NCBI GenBank assembly: GCA_028875875.1 | Contig: JAGWUV010000038.1 | Location: 1-32,378 of the forward strand | Direction of reading: 5' to 3' | Length of the DNA: 32,378 bases | Source of the DNA: Bacteroidota bacterium | Lineage (GTDB): Bacteria > Bacteroidota > Bacteroidia > Chitinophagales > Chitinophagaceae | Shown: positions 1-7,321 of the stretch, one piece after another | How the letters are laid out: the number at the start of each line of letters is the position of its first letter | Numbering within the stretch: position 1 is the first letter of the stretch | Notes under the pieces: model-generated | Told to the model about the DNA's origin: nothing | Databases searched by the model: none | Seen by the model: only the letters and a program-made list of their open reading frames with translations | Translations under genes and position numbers: made by a program

Positions 1-16
1 TTTTGTTGAGAAGATT

Positions 17-898
17 TTAATCAAACAGATCTGAGGATAAATATCTGTCGCCCCGGTCGCAAATGATACAAACAATAACACCGCTTTCCAATGCTTTTGA
101 TAATTCTACCGCAGCATGCACGGCTCCACCGCTGCTCATACCGCAAAAGATAGCTTCTTCACGAGCTAATCTTTTAGACATGATCCGGGCATCTTTTTCA
201 GCTATATCAATGGTTCTGTCAATTCTGTTTCTTTCGAATATTTTAGGTAAATATGCTTCCTGCCATTTACGAATGCCCGGAATGCGGGATCCATCTGTTG
301 GCTGGCATCCTACAATTTGAATATTATTGTTTTGTTCTTTTAAAAATCTTGATACTCCCATAATCGTACCAGTTGTTCCCATAGAAGAAACGAAGTGCGT
401 AACTGTGCCGTTTGTATCACGCCAAATTTCAGGACCGGTAGTTTTATAATGCATCAAATAATTATCCGGATTGGCAAATTGATTAAGCATCAGGTAACCT
501 CCTTTTGTCACTTGTTCATTTGCATAATCAATTGCACCCTCCATCGATTTTTCTTTCGGCGTTAAAATAACTTTTGCACCAAAAGCTTGCATGGTAAGTA
601 CTCTTTCTCTCGTTGCATCTTCCGGCATCACAATTTCAATCTCCACTCCAAATAAATTGGCAATCATCGCCAAGGCAATTCCTGTATTACCACTGGTAGC
701 TTCAATCAGTTTTATACCTTTCATTAATTCACCACGATCCAATGCTCCTTTAATCATACCATAAGCGGCTCTGTCTTTTACACTGCCGCCGGGATTATTA
801 CCTTCTAACTTGGCATAGATTTTTACGTTGGGATTGACGGGAATATTTTTTAATTGTACCAAAGGTGTATTGCCTACTAAATCTAAAATACCTGCCAT
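17..898 (-). CDS. cysM: Cysteine synthase B-type, PLP-dependent
   Basis: O-acetylserine sulfhydrylase of fold-type II PLP enzymes, making cysteine from O-acetylserine and sulfide (CysM members can also use thiosulfate). The PLP lysine is K41 in GGSVKDRAA, the substrate loop is ATSGNTG at 67-73, and a C-terminal FCGMSSGGAVHAA stretch resembles CysM rather than CysK. The start at 898 (MAGILDLVGNTPL) is preferred over one 13 residues upstream, because family proteins begin just before this conserved block; this gives 293 residues, close to the usual length. It is complete in the window. It lies 3' of ahcY on the same strand, but a terminator and about 250 bp separate them, so co-transcription is unlikely. 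Confidence 0.93.
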   Translation of the reverse strand: MAGILDLVGNTPLVQLKNIPVNPNVKIYAKLEGNNPGGSVKDRAAYGMIKGALDRGELMKGIKLIEATSGNTGIALAMIANLFGVEIEIVMPEDATRERVLTMQAFGAKVILTPKEKSMEGAIDYANEQVTKGGYLMLNQFANPDNYLMHYKTTGPEIWRDTNGTVTHFVSSMGTTGTIMGVSRFLKEQNNNIQIVGCQPTDGSRIPGIRKWQEAYLPKIFERNRIDRTIDIAEKDARIMSKRLAREEAIFCGMSSGGAVHAAVELSKALESGVIVCIICDRGDRYLSSDLFD

Positions 899-1043
899 AT
901 CATTACTTTTTCTTGATGATATAATTTGCAAATGCAAGGTCTTACTTATTGCATAAAAGAAGTAAGATCACATTTTCTAATAACGGAATTTCATCAATAT
1001 TCTAATCTCACTATAATTCGCTATATGGCAAATAGTGATTCGC

Positions 1044-1063
1044 AGTACAAGTGTGCGACGCAA
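1044..1063. repeat. Copy 1 of a 20-bp dispersed intergenic repeat
   Basis: The 20-mer agtacaagtgtgcgacgcaa is found here and again, identical and in the same orientation, at 24954-24973. Both copies are intergenic. It is GC-richer than its surroundings. This copy lies between the start of cysM and the ahcY terminator. No protein or RNA family is recognised. Confidence 0.7.
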
Positions 1064-1095
1064 GGAACGATGAGGAATGCTATTAAGTTGATAAC

Positions 1096-1130
1096 AAAAA
1101 AAAGCCCGCTGCAAAAACAACGGGCTAAAA
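1096..1130 (-). terminator. Rho-independent terminator after ahcY
   Basis: The stem AGCCCG (1103-1108) pairs with CGGGCT (1121-1126). On the minus strand it is followed by an 8-T tract (A run 1096-1103 on plus). It sits about 25 bp beyond the ahcY stop and would end that transcript before cysM. Confidence 0.8.
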
Positions 1131-1150
1131 ATACAAAAAATGATAGTCGA

Positions 1151-2479
1151 TTAATAACGATAATGTTCTGGTTTGAAAGGACCGGTTTTAGAGAGGCCTA
1201 AATACTCGGCCTGTGCATCTGTTAACTCATCTAATTCCACACCGATTTTACCAAGGTGTAAACGGGCAACTTTTTCATCTAGATGTTTAGGTAACACATA
1301 TACTTTGTTCTCGTAGTTGCTGTGGTTGGTCCACAATTCAATCTGGGCCAAAGTTTGGTTAGTGAAAGAGTTACTCATTACGAATGAAGGATGGCCTGTG
1401 GCACAACCTAAATTTACCAAACGACCTTCAGCCAAAATGATGATATCTTTGCCATCCACATTGTAAATATCAACTTGTGGTTTGATGGTATCTTTTGTGT
1501 GGCCATAGTTGGTGTTCAACCAGGCGATATCAATTTCAATATCGAAGTGGCCGATGTTACAAACGATTGTTTTATCTTTCATCGCTTTGAAATGCTCACC
1601 GCGTATAATATCACGGCAACCGGTTGTGGTTACAACGATATCAGCTTCTTTCACTGCATTTTCCATTTTCTTCACAGCAAAGCCATCCATTGCAGCTTGT
1701 AAAGCACAGATAGGATCGATCTCTGTAACGATCACACGGCAACCGGCACCAGCCAATGAAGCAGCAGAGCCTTTACCTACATCACCGTAACCTGCTACCA
1801 CAGCTACTTTACCCGCCAGCATTACATCGGTAGCACGACGAATTGCATCTACCAAAGACTCTTTACAACCGTATTTGTTATCAAATTTAGATTTAGTAAC
1901 TGAATCGTTCACGTTAATGGCAGGAATTGGTAACGTACCTTTTGCCATCCTTTCGTATAAACGGTGAACACCAGTTGTAGTTTCTTCTGATAAACCTTTG
2001 ATATTAGCAATCAGCTCAGGATATTTATCAAATACCATGTTAGTTAAATCTCCACCATCATCCAGGATCATGTTCAAAGGACGATCAGCACCACCAAAGA
2101 ACAAAGTTTGTTCAATGCACCAGTCAGCTTCTTCCAAAGACTGTCCTTTCCATGCAAATACGCCGATACCTGCAGCAGCAATAGCAGCAGCCGCATGATC
2201 TTGTGTTGAGAAGATATTACAAGAGCTCCATTTTACTTCAGCGCCCAAAGCCACCAGTGTTTCAATCAGCACAGCTGTTTGGATAGTCATGTGTAAACAT
2301 CCGGCAACTCTTGCTCCTTTTAAAGGTTGAGAGGGACCATATTCAGCTCTTAATGCCATTAAACCGGGCATTTCAGCTTCAGCCAAACGGATTTCTTTGC
2401 GGCCCCATTCTGCGAGGCTGATATCAGCCACTTTGTAGGGAAGGCTGAAATCGATAGATGATGAAGTAATTGTTGACAT
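1151..2479 (-). CDS. ahcY: Adenosylhomocysteinase (SAH hydrolase)
   Basis: NAD-dependent enzyme that reversibly splits S-adenosylhomocysteine into homocysteine and adenosine, relieving product inhibition of methyltransferases. The protein has 442 residues, normal for the family. The NAD-binding glycine loop is GYGDVGKG (230-237), the substrate domain has DDGGD (140-144) and [13 protein letters not shown] (189-201), and the C-terminus ends in the canonical FKPEHYRY. The start at 2479 ([20 protein letters not shown]) is preferred; the 26 residues possible upstream are hydrophobic, unlike the family, and would overlap the promoter. A TACATTTG -7 box lies 17 bp upstream and a terminator follows. 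Divergent from an Lrp/AsnC regulator, which suggests regulation by that protein. Confidence 0.97.
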   Translation of the reverse strand: MSTITSSSIDFSLPYKVADISLAEWGRKEIRLAEAEMPGLMALRAEYGPSQPLKGARVAGCLHMTIQTAVLIETLVALGAEVKWSSCNIFSTQDHAAAAIAAAGIGVFAWKGQSLEEADWCIEQTLFFGGADRPLNMILDDGGDLTNMVFDKYPELIANIKGLSEETTTGVHRLYERMAKGTLPIPAINVNDSVTKSKFDNKYGCKESLVDAIRRATDVMLAGKVAVVAGYGDVGKGSAASLAGAGCRVIVTEIDPICALQAAMDGFAVKKMENAVKEADIVVTTTGCRDIIRGEHFKAMKDKTIVCNIGHFDIEIDIAWLNTNYGHTKDTIKPQVDIYNVDGKDIIILAEGRLVNLGCATGHPSFVMSNSFTNQTLAQIELWTNHSNYENKVYVLPKHLDEKVARLHLGKIGVELDELTDAQAEYLGLSKTGPFKPEHYRY

Positions 2480-2496
2480 ATCTTTTATTTGAACAG

Positions 2497-2528
2497 CAAA
2501 TGTAGAAAACACAGAACAAAATGGCAAT
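2497..2528 (-). promoter_or_regulatory. Predicted Bacteroidota-type promoter of ahcY
   Basis: On the minus strand TACATTTG (2497-2504) matches the TAnnTTTG -7 consensus. An ATTG element (2525-2528) lies 20 bp upstream, one mismatch from the TTTG -33 element and at the usual spacing. The predicted 5' leader is about a dozen nucleotides. Confidence 0.5.
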
Positions 2529-2544
2529 ATTCGCAGCACAATCA

Positions 2545-2582
2545 GGATAAAATGCATATTTATCCGTACTTAGCAGGATAAA
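2545..2582. promoter_or_regulatory. Operator-like inverted repeat plus extra half-site between ahcY and lrp
   Basis: GGATAAA (2545-2551) and TTTATCC (2559-2565) form a perfect 7-bp inverted repeat around a 7-bp centre containing the palindrome ATGCAT. A third half-site lies at 2576-2582; the nonamer CAGGATAAA occurs at 2543-2551 and 2574-2582, 31 bp apart (about three helical turns). It is upstream of both divergent genes, as expected for an autoregulated Lrp/AsnC protein. That Lrp binds here is inference. Confidence 0.5.
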
Positions 2583-2595
2583 TAACCAGTTTGCT

Positions 2596-3096
2596 ATGAC
2601 TAAAAGCTTAAAAACAGAACAATCCACTACAACAAATATTTCATTAGATAGTAAAGATCTCGCCATCCTTAAAATATTGCAGCAAAATGCCCGTGCTACC
2701 GTTAAAGAAATTGCAGATGAAGTACATTTAAGTACAACTCCTGTTCATGAGCGTATCAAAAGAATGGAACAAGCCGGTGTTATTAAGCAATACGCTACTC
2801 TAGTAGATCACAGTAAAGTGAAAAAGGGATTGATGGTGATTTGCTATGTATCACTGAAAGAACACAGCAAGAATGCAGGGTCGAAGTTTATTAAACATAT
2901 TCACAACCTGCCTGAAGTGATAGAGTGTTATAATATTTCAGGTGAGTTTGATTTTATGCTGAAGGTATTAGCCGAGAATATGGACGATTATTACAACTTT
3001 CATGTGAATAAACTCAGTCAAAGTGAGAACATCGGAAATGTACAAAGTGTATTTGTAATGGGTATTATCAAACAAACCCATGTGCTTATAAACTAA
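2596..3096 (+). CDS. Lrp/AsnC-family transcriptional regulator
   Basis: Feast/famine regulator of 166 residues, the usual size. An N-terminal winged helix-turn-helix (about 17-60) includes NARATVKEIADEVHLSTTP, and a RAM/AsnC effector-binding domain (about 80-155) includes MVICYVSLKEH, HNLPEVIECYNISGEFDFML and a C-terminal VQSVFVM strand. Family members form octameric discs that wrap DNA and sense amino acids or related metabolites. The gene is divergent from ahcY with 116 bp between start codons, containing the repeated GGATAAA sites. By context the effector could be a methionine-cycle compound; the sequence does not show which. No close downstream partner: the next gene is convergent. Confidence 0.93.
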   Translation: MTKSLKTEQSTTTNISLDSKDLAILKILQQNARATVKEIADEVHLSTTPVHERIKRMEQAGVIKQYATLVDHSKVKKGLMVICYVSLKEHSKNAGSKFIKHIHNLPEVIECYNISGEFDFMLKVLAENMDDYYNFHVNKLSQSENIGNVQSVFVMGIIKQTHVLIN

Positions 3097-3133
3097 GTCA
3101 ATCAGTCACTAAGATATAGTTACCCACGAATAC

Positions 3134-3631
3134 TTAGAAAAGCTTCTTTTCCATTACATAATCATTCATGTAATATTCATTGCCAATATTAATGTCATCT
3201 TCCTTAATTACTACAAATCCCCGCTTCTCATAAAAACGTATGGCTTTATTATGCCTGTTCACGTTTAACTGAATAGCTCTCGCACCGTACTCTCTTACCC
3301 GTTCAATTACAAATTCTATCAGGGCTTTTCCGGCACCTGTTTTTTGTGCAGCAGGCAATACGTAAAGCTTTTGTAGTTTGTAAGTATCTTCATTTATTTG
3401 GCTTATAGAAGCAAAACCAATTGTGTACCGATCTGTTTCTGCCATGTAAAACTCATGGCCATCCTTCATTTGTCCCTTTAACGATTCCGCAGCATAAAAA
3501 AGATCGAGCATGTAATGCAACTGCTCTTTTGAAAGAATTGCTGCATAGGCAGATGGCCATGTACTAAAAGCAATTTCCTGTATGTTTGGAATATCTTTTT
3601 CCGATGCCTGCCTGATGATCACCTCTTCCAT
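3134..3631 (-). CDS. GNAT-family N-acetyltransferase
   Basis: Acetyl-CoA-dependent transferase of the GNAT fold, 165 residues. The acetyl-CoA pyrophosphate loop is visible as QKTGAGKALIEF (about 95-106), after the strand YKLQKLYVLP. A later block, IQLNVNRHNKAIRFYEKRGF, is the typical motif B region. The substrate cannot be told from sequence; relatives acetylate amino acids, polyamines or ribosomal protein termini. The start codon lies 1 bp after the stop of the PAP2 gene, and valS precedes that, so the three are probably one transcript with GNAT as the last gene. It converges with the Lrp gene, and no clear terminator is seen between them. Confidence 0.88.
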   Translation of the reverse strand: MEEVIIRQASEKDIPNIQEIAFSTWPSAYAAILSKEQLHYMLDLFYAAESLKGQMKDGHEFYMAETDRYTIGFASISQINEDTYKLQKLYVLPAAQKTGAGKALIEFVIERVREYGARAIQLNVNRHNKAIRFYEKRGFVVIKEDDINIGNEYYMNDYVMEKKLF

Positions 3632-3632
3632 T

Positions 3633-4238
3633 TTATTTTCTTTTTGCGAAATACTTATGTGTTAACCAATGGCTCAGCCATGCAGAACCGGCACCGATCA
3701 AGGCTCCGGCTAGTACATCAGAAGGGTAATGTTCACCCTGATATAAACGGGCATATCCTACCAAGCCTGCCCATGTATAGGCAGGAACAACCATATACCA
3801 TTTTTTACATTCCAGTGAAAGCGCTGTTGCTGTAGCAAAAGCTGTAGAAGTATGGCCGGAAGGAAAAGATTTCCCTTTTTCTGATGCATCATAAGGATGA
3901 ATGAAAACATATTGCTCATAAGGTCTTGGCCTGTTTACACTGTATTTTAAGGCTTCTACAACAACAGTATTAATGGCAAGTGCTCCTACAACGGCCCAGC
4001 CTTTGTGCTGCAATTCCTTATTATGGTTAAGGTAACCAACTGATAACATGGTTAGCGGTGCTGCCACACTTAAAGGATATGCAGAATTGGTTGCTGCTTT
4101 CCATAAGGAGGATGATGGGTTATATGGGTTGATATTTTTTAGAATATTTATATCAATATTCTGAGCCTTTATAGAAGAAAATAAAAAACATCCCGCCATG
4201 AGCAGGATGCTGGAAAGAAAATGCTTTTTATATTTCAT
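3633..4238 (-). CDS. PAP2-family membrane phosphatase
   Basis: Type 2 phosphatidic-acid phosphatase-like protein of 201 residues. All three catalytic motifs are present: K98 to R105-P106 in KYSVNRPRP, PSGH at 126-129, and R164-H170-D174 in ARLYQGEHYPSD. An N-terminal signal or anchor (about 6-25, ending in SIKAQ) and several hydrophobic segments place the active site on the periplasmic side. Likely substrates are lipid phosphates such as undecaprenyl pyrophosphate, phosphatidylglycerol phosphate or lipid A; the sequence does not decide between them. It follows valS by 25 bp and precedes the GNAT gene by 1 bp, so it is probably co-transcribed. Confidence 0.9.
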   Translation of the reverse strand: MKYKKHFLSSILLMAGCFLFSSIKAQNIDINILKNINPYNPSSSLWKAATNSAYPLSVAAPLTMLSVGYLNHNKELQHKGWAVVGALAINTVVVEALKYSVNRPRPYEQYVFIHPYDASEKGKSFPSGHTSTAFATATALSLECKKWYMVVPAYTWAGLVGYARLYQGEHYPSDVLAGALIGAGSAWLSHWLTHKYFAKRK

Positions 4239-4263
4239 AATTAATAATCAGCGATGAGTGAAT

Positions 4264-6888
4264 TTATTGCAAAGAGGCCAAAGATTCTTCTATTGTTTTG
4301 ATACGGGCTTCGGCATCAGCCTGTTTTTTTCTTTCAATGGCCACAACTTCAGGCTTTGCATTTTGAACAAAACGTTCATTGCCCAATTTCTTCAAAACGC
4401 TTTGCAAAAAACCTTTCTGGTATTCGAGATCTTTTAGCAGCTCATCTTTTAAAGATGAGGTATCTAATTGTTTTTCGGATTCAACATAAAACTTATCGCG
4501 TTCCACAGCAACTACAATTGTTTTGGCTACTGCCTCCGTAACGATATTGATCGTAGAAGCATTCACCTGCTTTGCTAAGATCGTTCTGATACTTTGATAA
4601 GCTGCTGTTTGTTCTGTTTGAATATGTAGTATTACGTCATCTTTCGGTTTGATCTGGTTCTTGATCCTTGCTTCACGAATAGCAGTGATCACTTGTTGCA
4701 ACAACCGGCCCTGCTCCAGTATTTCATTGGAATAAGCTGCTGTTGCTGCAACTTGTTGAATACACAGATCTGTTTCCTGCGTTCTTAAATGATGATAAAT
4801 TTCTTCTGTAATAAACGGCATGAAAGGATGTAGTAAAAGCATGAGTTCTTCAAAGAATGCAACCGCTTTATCGTAGACTGCTGCATCGATGGGTTGCTCA
4901 AAACCCGGTTTTACCCATTCAAGGTACCAACTACAGAAATCATCCCAAATCAAAGAGTAGATCGTCTTCAATGCTTCACTCAAACGGAATTGCTTCATCA
5001 AAGCATCAACTTCAGACTTTGCCTGATTCAGCCTATTCTCAAACCAAGTAGTAGCAAAGGATACATCAGCCTGTTCATTTTTTGTTGCTGCCTGCCTACC
5101 TTCCCACATTTTCACGAGCTTCAGGGCATTCCACAATTTATTGTTGAAGTTACGGCCTTGTTCATTACTGCTTTCATCCCATAAAAGGTCGTTACCGGCA
5201 GGAGAGGAGATCATGATACCAAATCGAACAGCATCGGCGCCATATTTATCAATCAATGCCAGCAGGTCGGGAGAATTGCCCAGGCTTTTACTCATTTTTC
5301 TTCCCTGCTTATCACGCACAATACCTGTAAAATACACTTCGCTGAAAGGTTTTTCACCCATGTATTCGAAGCCGGCCATAATCATCCGGGCTACCCAGAA
5401 AAAGATGATCTCCGGCGCTGTTACCAAAGTGTTGGTTGGATAATAATATTTCACTTCGGGATTGCCGGGATTGCTCAAGCCTTTGAACACTTCGAAAGGC
5501 CATAGCCAGGAAGAGAACCAGGTATCCAAACAATCTTCATCCTGTGTAAGCTGAATACCTTCGGTGCTTTGCCTTTGGCTTTTTACTTGTTCCAATGCTT
5601 CTGCTTCATTTGCTGCCACATACACATTTCCCTGTTCATCATACCATGCAGGAATGCGATGCCCCCACCACAACTGGCGACTAATGCACCAGTCTTTAAT
5701 ATTACTCATCCAGTGATTATATAAATTCTTGAACTTAGGCGGGAAGAAGCTGATCGCTTCATCCATTACCGCTTTCAGCGCAGGTTCTGATATTTTTTTC
5801 ATGCTTACCCACCACTGCAAACTCAATCGCGGTTCCACCACTACATCTGTTCTTTCGCTGTAACCTACTTCACTGGTGTAATCTTCTGTTTTTACTAAAT
5901 AGCCTTTCGCTTCAAGTTCGATAGCAATTTTTTTGCGGGCTTCAAATCTCTCTTCACCAACAAAAATCTGTGCCTCTTCGCTTAAAGTACCATCATCATT
6001 CAAAATATCAACTACTTCAAGCTTGTGCTTTTGTCCCAGCTGATAGTCGTTCATATCATGTGCAGGCGTTACTTTTAAGGCACCCGTTCCAAAATCCATG
6101 GTAACATATTCATCGGTGATGATAGGGATACGGCGACCAATTATTGGAACAATGGCAAACTTCCCGTGCAGGTGTTTGTAACGCTCATCATCAGGATGCA
6201 CACAGATAGCGGTGTCACCCATGATGGTTTCCGGGCGAACAGTAGCAATGATAATGTGTTCACCATCGGCACCATCGATGGCATACCGCAGGTGGAATAA
6301 TTTCTGGTTGGTTTCCTTTCTTATTACTTCTTCATCACTCAGTGCAGTCTTCGCTTTTACATCCCAGTTGATCATCCGTTTACCACGATAGATATAGCCT
6401 TTTTTATAAAGGTCTATAAATACACTGATCACACTTTTATAGTAATCCTCATCCATGGTAAAGGAAGTACGGTTCCAATCTAAGCTACAGCCTAGTTTTT
6501 TTAACTGCTGTAAAATAATGCCGCCATATTTATCCTTCCATTCCCAGGCATATTGTAAAAACTCTTCCCTGCTTAAAGATGATTTGGCAATACCTCTTTC
6601 CCGCAACATGCCTACTACTTTCGCTTCGGTAGCAATAGAAGCATGGTCGGTACCGGGCACCCAACAAGCGTTCTTACCCTGCATTCTTGCACGGCGAATT
6701 AAAATATCCTGAATAGTATTATTCAAACAGTGACCCATATGCAACACACCTGTTACATTGGGTGGAGGAATCACAATTGTGTAAGGCTCCCTTTCATCAG
6801 GTGTGCTGTTAAAATACCCTTTGTTTAACCAATGCTCATACCATTTGGCATCAATACTTTGCGGTTCGAAGTTTTTACTCAATTCCAT
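4264..6888 (-). CDS. valS: Valyl-tRNA synthetase
   Basis: Class I aminoacyl-tRNA synthetase charging tRNA-Val, 874 residues, normal for bacterial ValRS. The HIGH motif appears as HMGH at 50-53 within PPPNVTGVLHMGH, and KMSKS is at 531-535. The editing (CP1) domain lies between them, with the family signature SLQWWVSMK. An anticodon-binding domain follows at about 600-740, and the C-terminus (about 805-874) is the charged helical coiled-coil arm typical of ValRS. Cytoplasmic. First gene of a likely valS-PAP2-GNAT unit, preceded by a TACTTTTG -7 box. No anomalies seen. Confidence 0.98.
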   Translation of the reverse strand: MELSKNFEPQSIDAKWYEHWLNKGYFNSTPDEREPYTIVIPPPNVTGVLHMGHCLNNTIQDILIRRARMQGKNACWVPGTDHASIATEAKVVGMLRERGIAKSSLSREEFLQYAWEWKDKYGGIILQQLKKLGCSLDWNRTSFTMDEDYYKSVISVFIDLYKKGYIYRGKRMINWDVKAKTALSDEEVIRKETNQKLFHLRYAIDGADGEHIIIATVRPETIMGDTAICVHPDDERYKHLHGKFAIVPIIGRRIPIITDEYVTMDFGTGALKVTPAHDMNDYQLGQKHKLEVVDILNDDGTLSEEAQIFVGEERFEARKKIAIELEAKGYLVKTEDYTSEVGYSERTDVVVEPRLSLQWWVSMKKISEPALKAVMDEAISFFPPKFKNLYNHWMSNIKDWCISRQLWWGHRIPAWYDEQGNVYVAANEAEALEQVKSQRQSTEGIQLTQDEDCLDTWFSSWLWPFEVFKGLSNPGNPEVKYYYPTNTLVTAPEIIFFWVARMIMAGFEYMGEKPFSEVYFTGIVRDKQGRKMSKSLGNSPDLLALIDKYGADAVRFGIMISSPAGNDLLWDESSNEQGRNFNNKLWNALKLVKMWEGRQAATKNEQADVSFATTWFENRLNQAKSEVDALMKQFRLSEALKTIYSLIWDDFCSWYLEWVKPGFEQPIDAAVYDKAVAFFEELMLLLHPFMPFITEEIYHHLRTQETDLCIQQVAATAAYSNEILEQGRLLQQVITAIREARIKNQIKPKDDVILHIQTEQTAAYQSIRTILAKQVNASTINIVTEAVAKTIVVAVERDKFYVESEKQLDTSSLKDELLKDLEYQKGFLQSVLKKLGNERFVQNAKPEVVAIERKKQADAEARIKTIEESLASLQ

Positions 6889-6914
6889 AAATCGTTGCTA
6901 TCCTTTAAAGAGTG

Positions 6915-6922
6915 CAAAAGTA
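6915..6922 (-). promoter_or_regulatory. Predicted -7 box of valS
   Basis: Minus-strand TACTTTTG (plus CAAAAGTA) matches TAnnTTTG and lies 26 bp upstream of the valS ATG. The same 8-mer lies 22 bp upstream of miaB. No clear -33 TTTG is seen at 19-21 bp. Confidence 0.4.
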
Positions 6923-6993
6923 AGGAATTGAAACTCCTTTCCTGAGTATTCGGCAAGGCAGTACAAAAGAATCATCTGTGATATGAGAGTTTC

Positions 6994-7110
6994 TTAAATC
7001 TTTTCAGCCCATTGCAAATAAGAGAGCAGTGCAATTGTTCCGAAAAAAAGGATCACGATAATAGCATTAATGATTGCTTCTTTGGCGTCGAAGTGTGTAT
7101 TTTCTTGCAT
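6994..7110 (-). CDS. Putative 38-residue single-pass membrane miniprotein
   Basis: A complete ATG-to-TAA frame of 38 codons. It begins MQENTHFDAKEAI, has one hydrophobic segment at about 13-33 (including IIVILFFGTIALLSYL), and ends in QWAEKI. A charged N-terminus followed by one helix is the layout of small accessory subunits of membrane complexes, but I recognise no family. It sits in the 433-bp gap between valS and the exonuclease gene on the valS strand, with its stop about 105 bp before the valS start. No clear promoter or ribosome-binding site was found. The rest of the gap shows only a 7-bp inverted repeat (7216-7222 with 7042-independent partner 7242-7248) and the palindrome listed separately. 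Confidence 0.5.
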   Translation of the reverse strand: MQENTHFDAKEAIINAIIVILFFGTIALLSYLQWAEKI

Positions 7111-7286
7111 AACACAATAGTTTTGAAGGTTAAGAATGTCTACTTTTCAGAGGATAATGGGAAGGAAGAAATTTGCAGTTAGAAATTCAAGCAGGAATTC
7201 GCCAGCAGCAAATCAGTGAAGTGAAATATCATCATAAAGTTACTTCACACTCTAAAAAAATGCAAGCTTTGCAAAACTTCTTTTCG

Positions 7287-7300
7287 CTGATAGTTATCAG
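7287..7300. promoter_or_regulatory. 14-bp inverted repeat upstream of the exonuclease/GIY-YIG gene
   Basis: CTGATA-GT-TATCAG, perfect 6-bp arms, ends 21 bp before the ATG at 7322. A second near-palindrome around TGCAAGCTTTGCA (7261-7273) lies just upstream. The spacing suits an operator, but the binding protein is unknown. Confidence 0.3.
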
Positions 7301-7321
7301 TTTTTATAACTTGCCGTTGTC

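Noticed and set aside
926-1201. 91-codon plus-strand frame covering the cysM-ahcY gap
   Set aside because: It runs through the dispersed repeat, the ahcY terminator and the end of ahcY; its sequence is not protein-like.
2480-2557. 26-residue hydrophobic extension of adenosylhomocysteinase
   Set aside because: It would give a cytosolic enzyme a signal-like leader and cover its promoter; AhcY homologues start near MSTITSS.
7136-7219. 27-codon plus-strand frame in the valS-exonuclease gap
   Set aside because: Ser/Arg/Asn-rich, featureless sequence with no promoter or homology; not supportable as a gene.
7216-7248. GTGAAGT/ACTTCAC inverted repeat in the valS-exonuclease gap
   Set aside because: The loop is long (about 19 nt), there is no T run, and no nearby gene end it would serve; probably chance.
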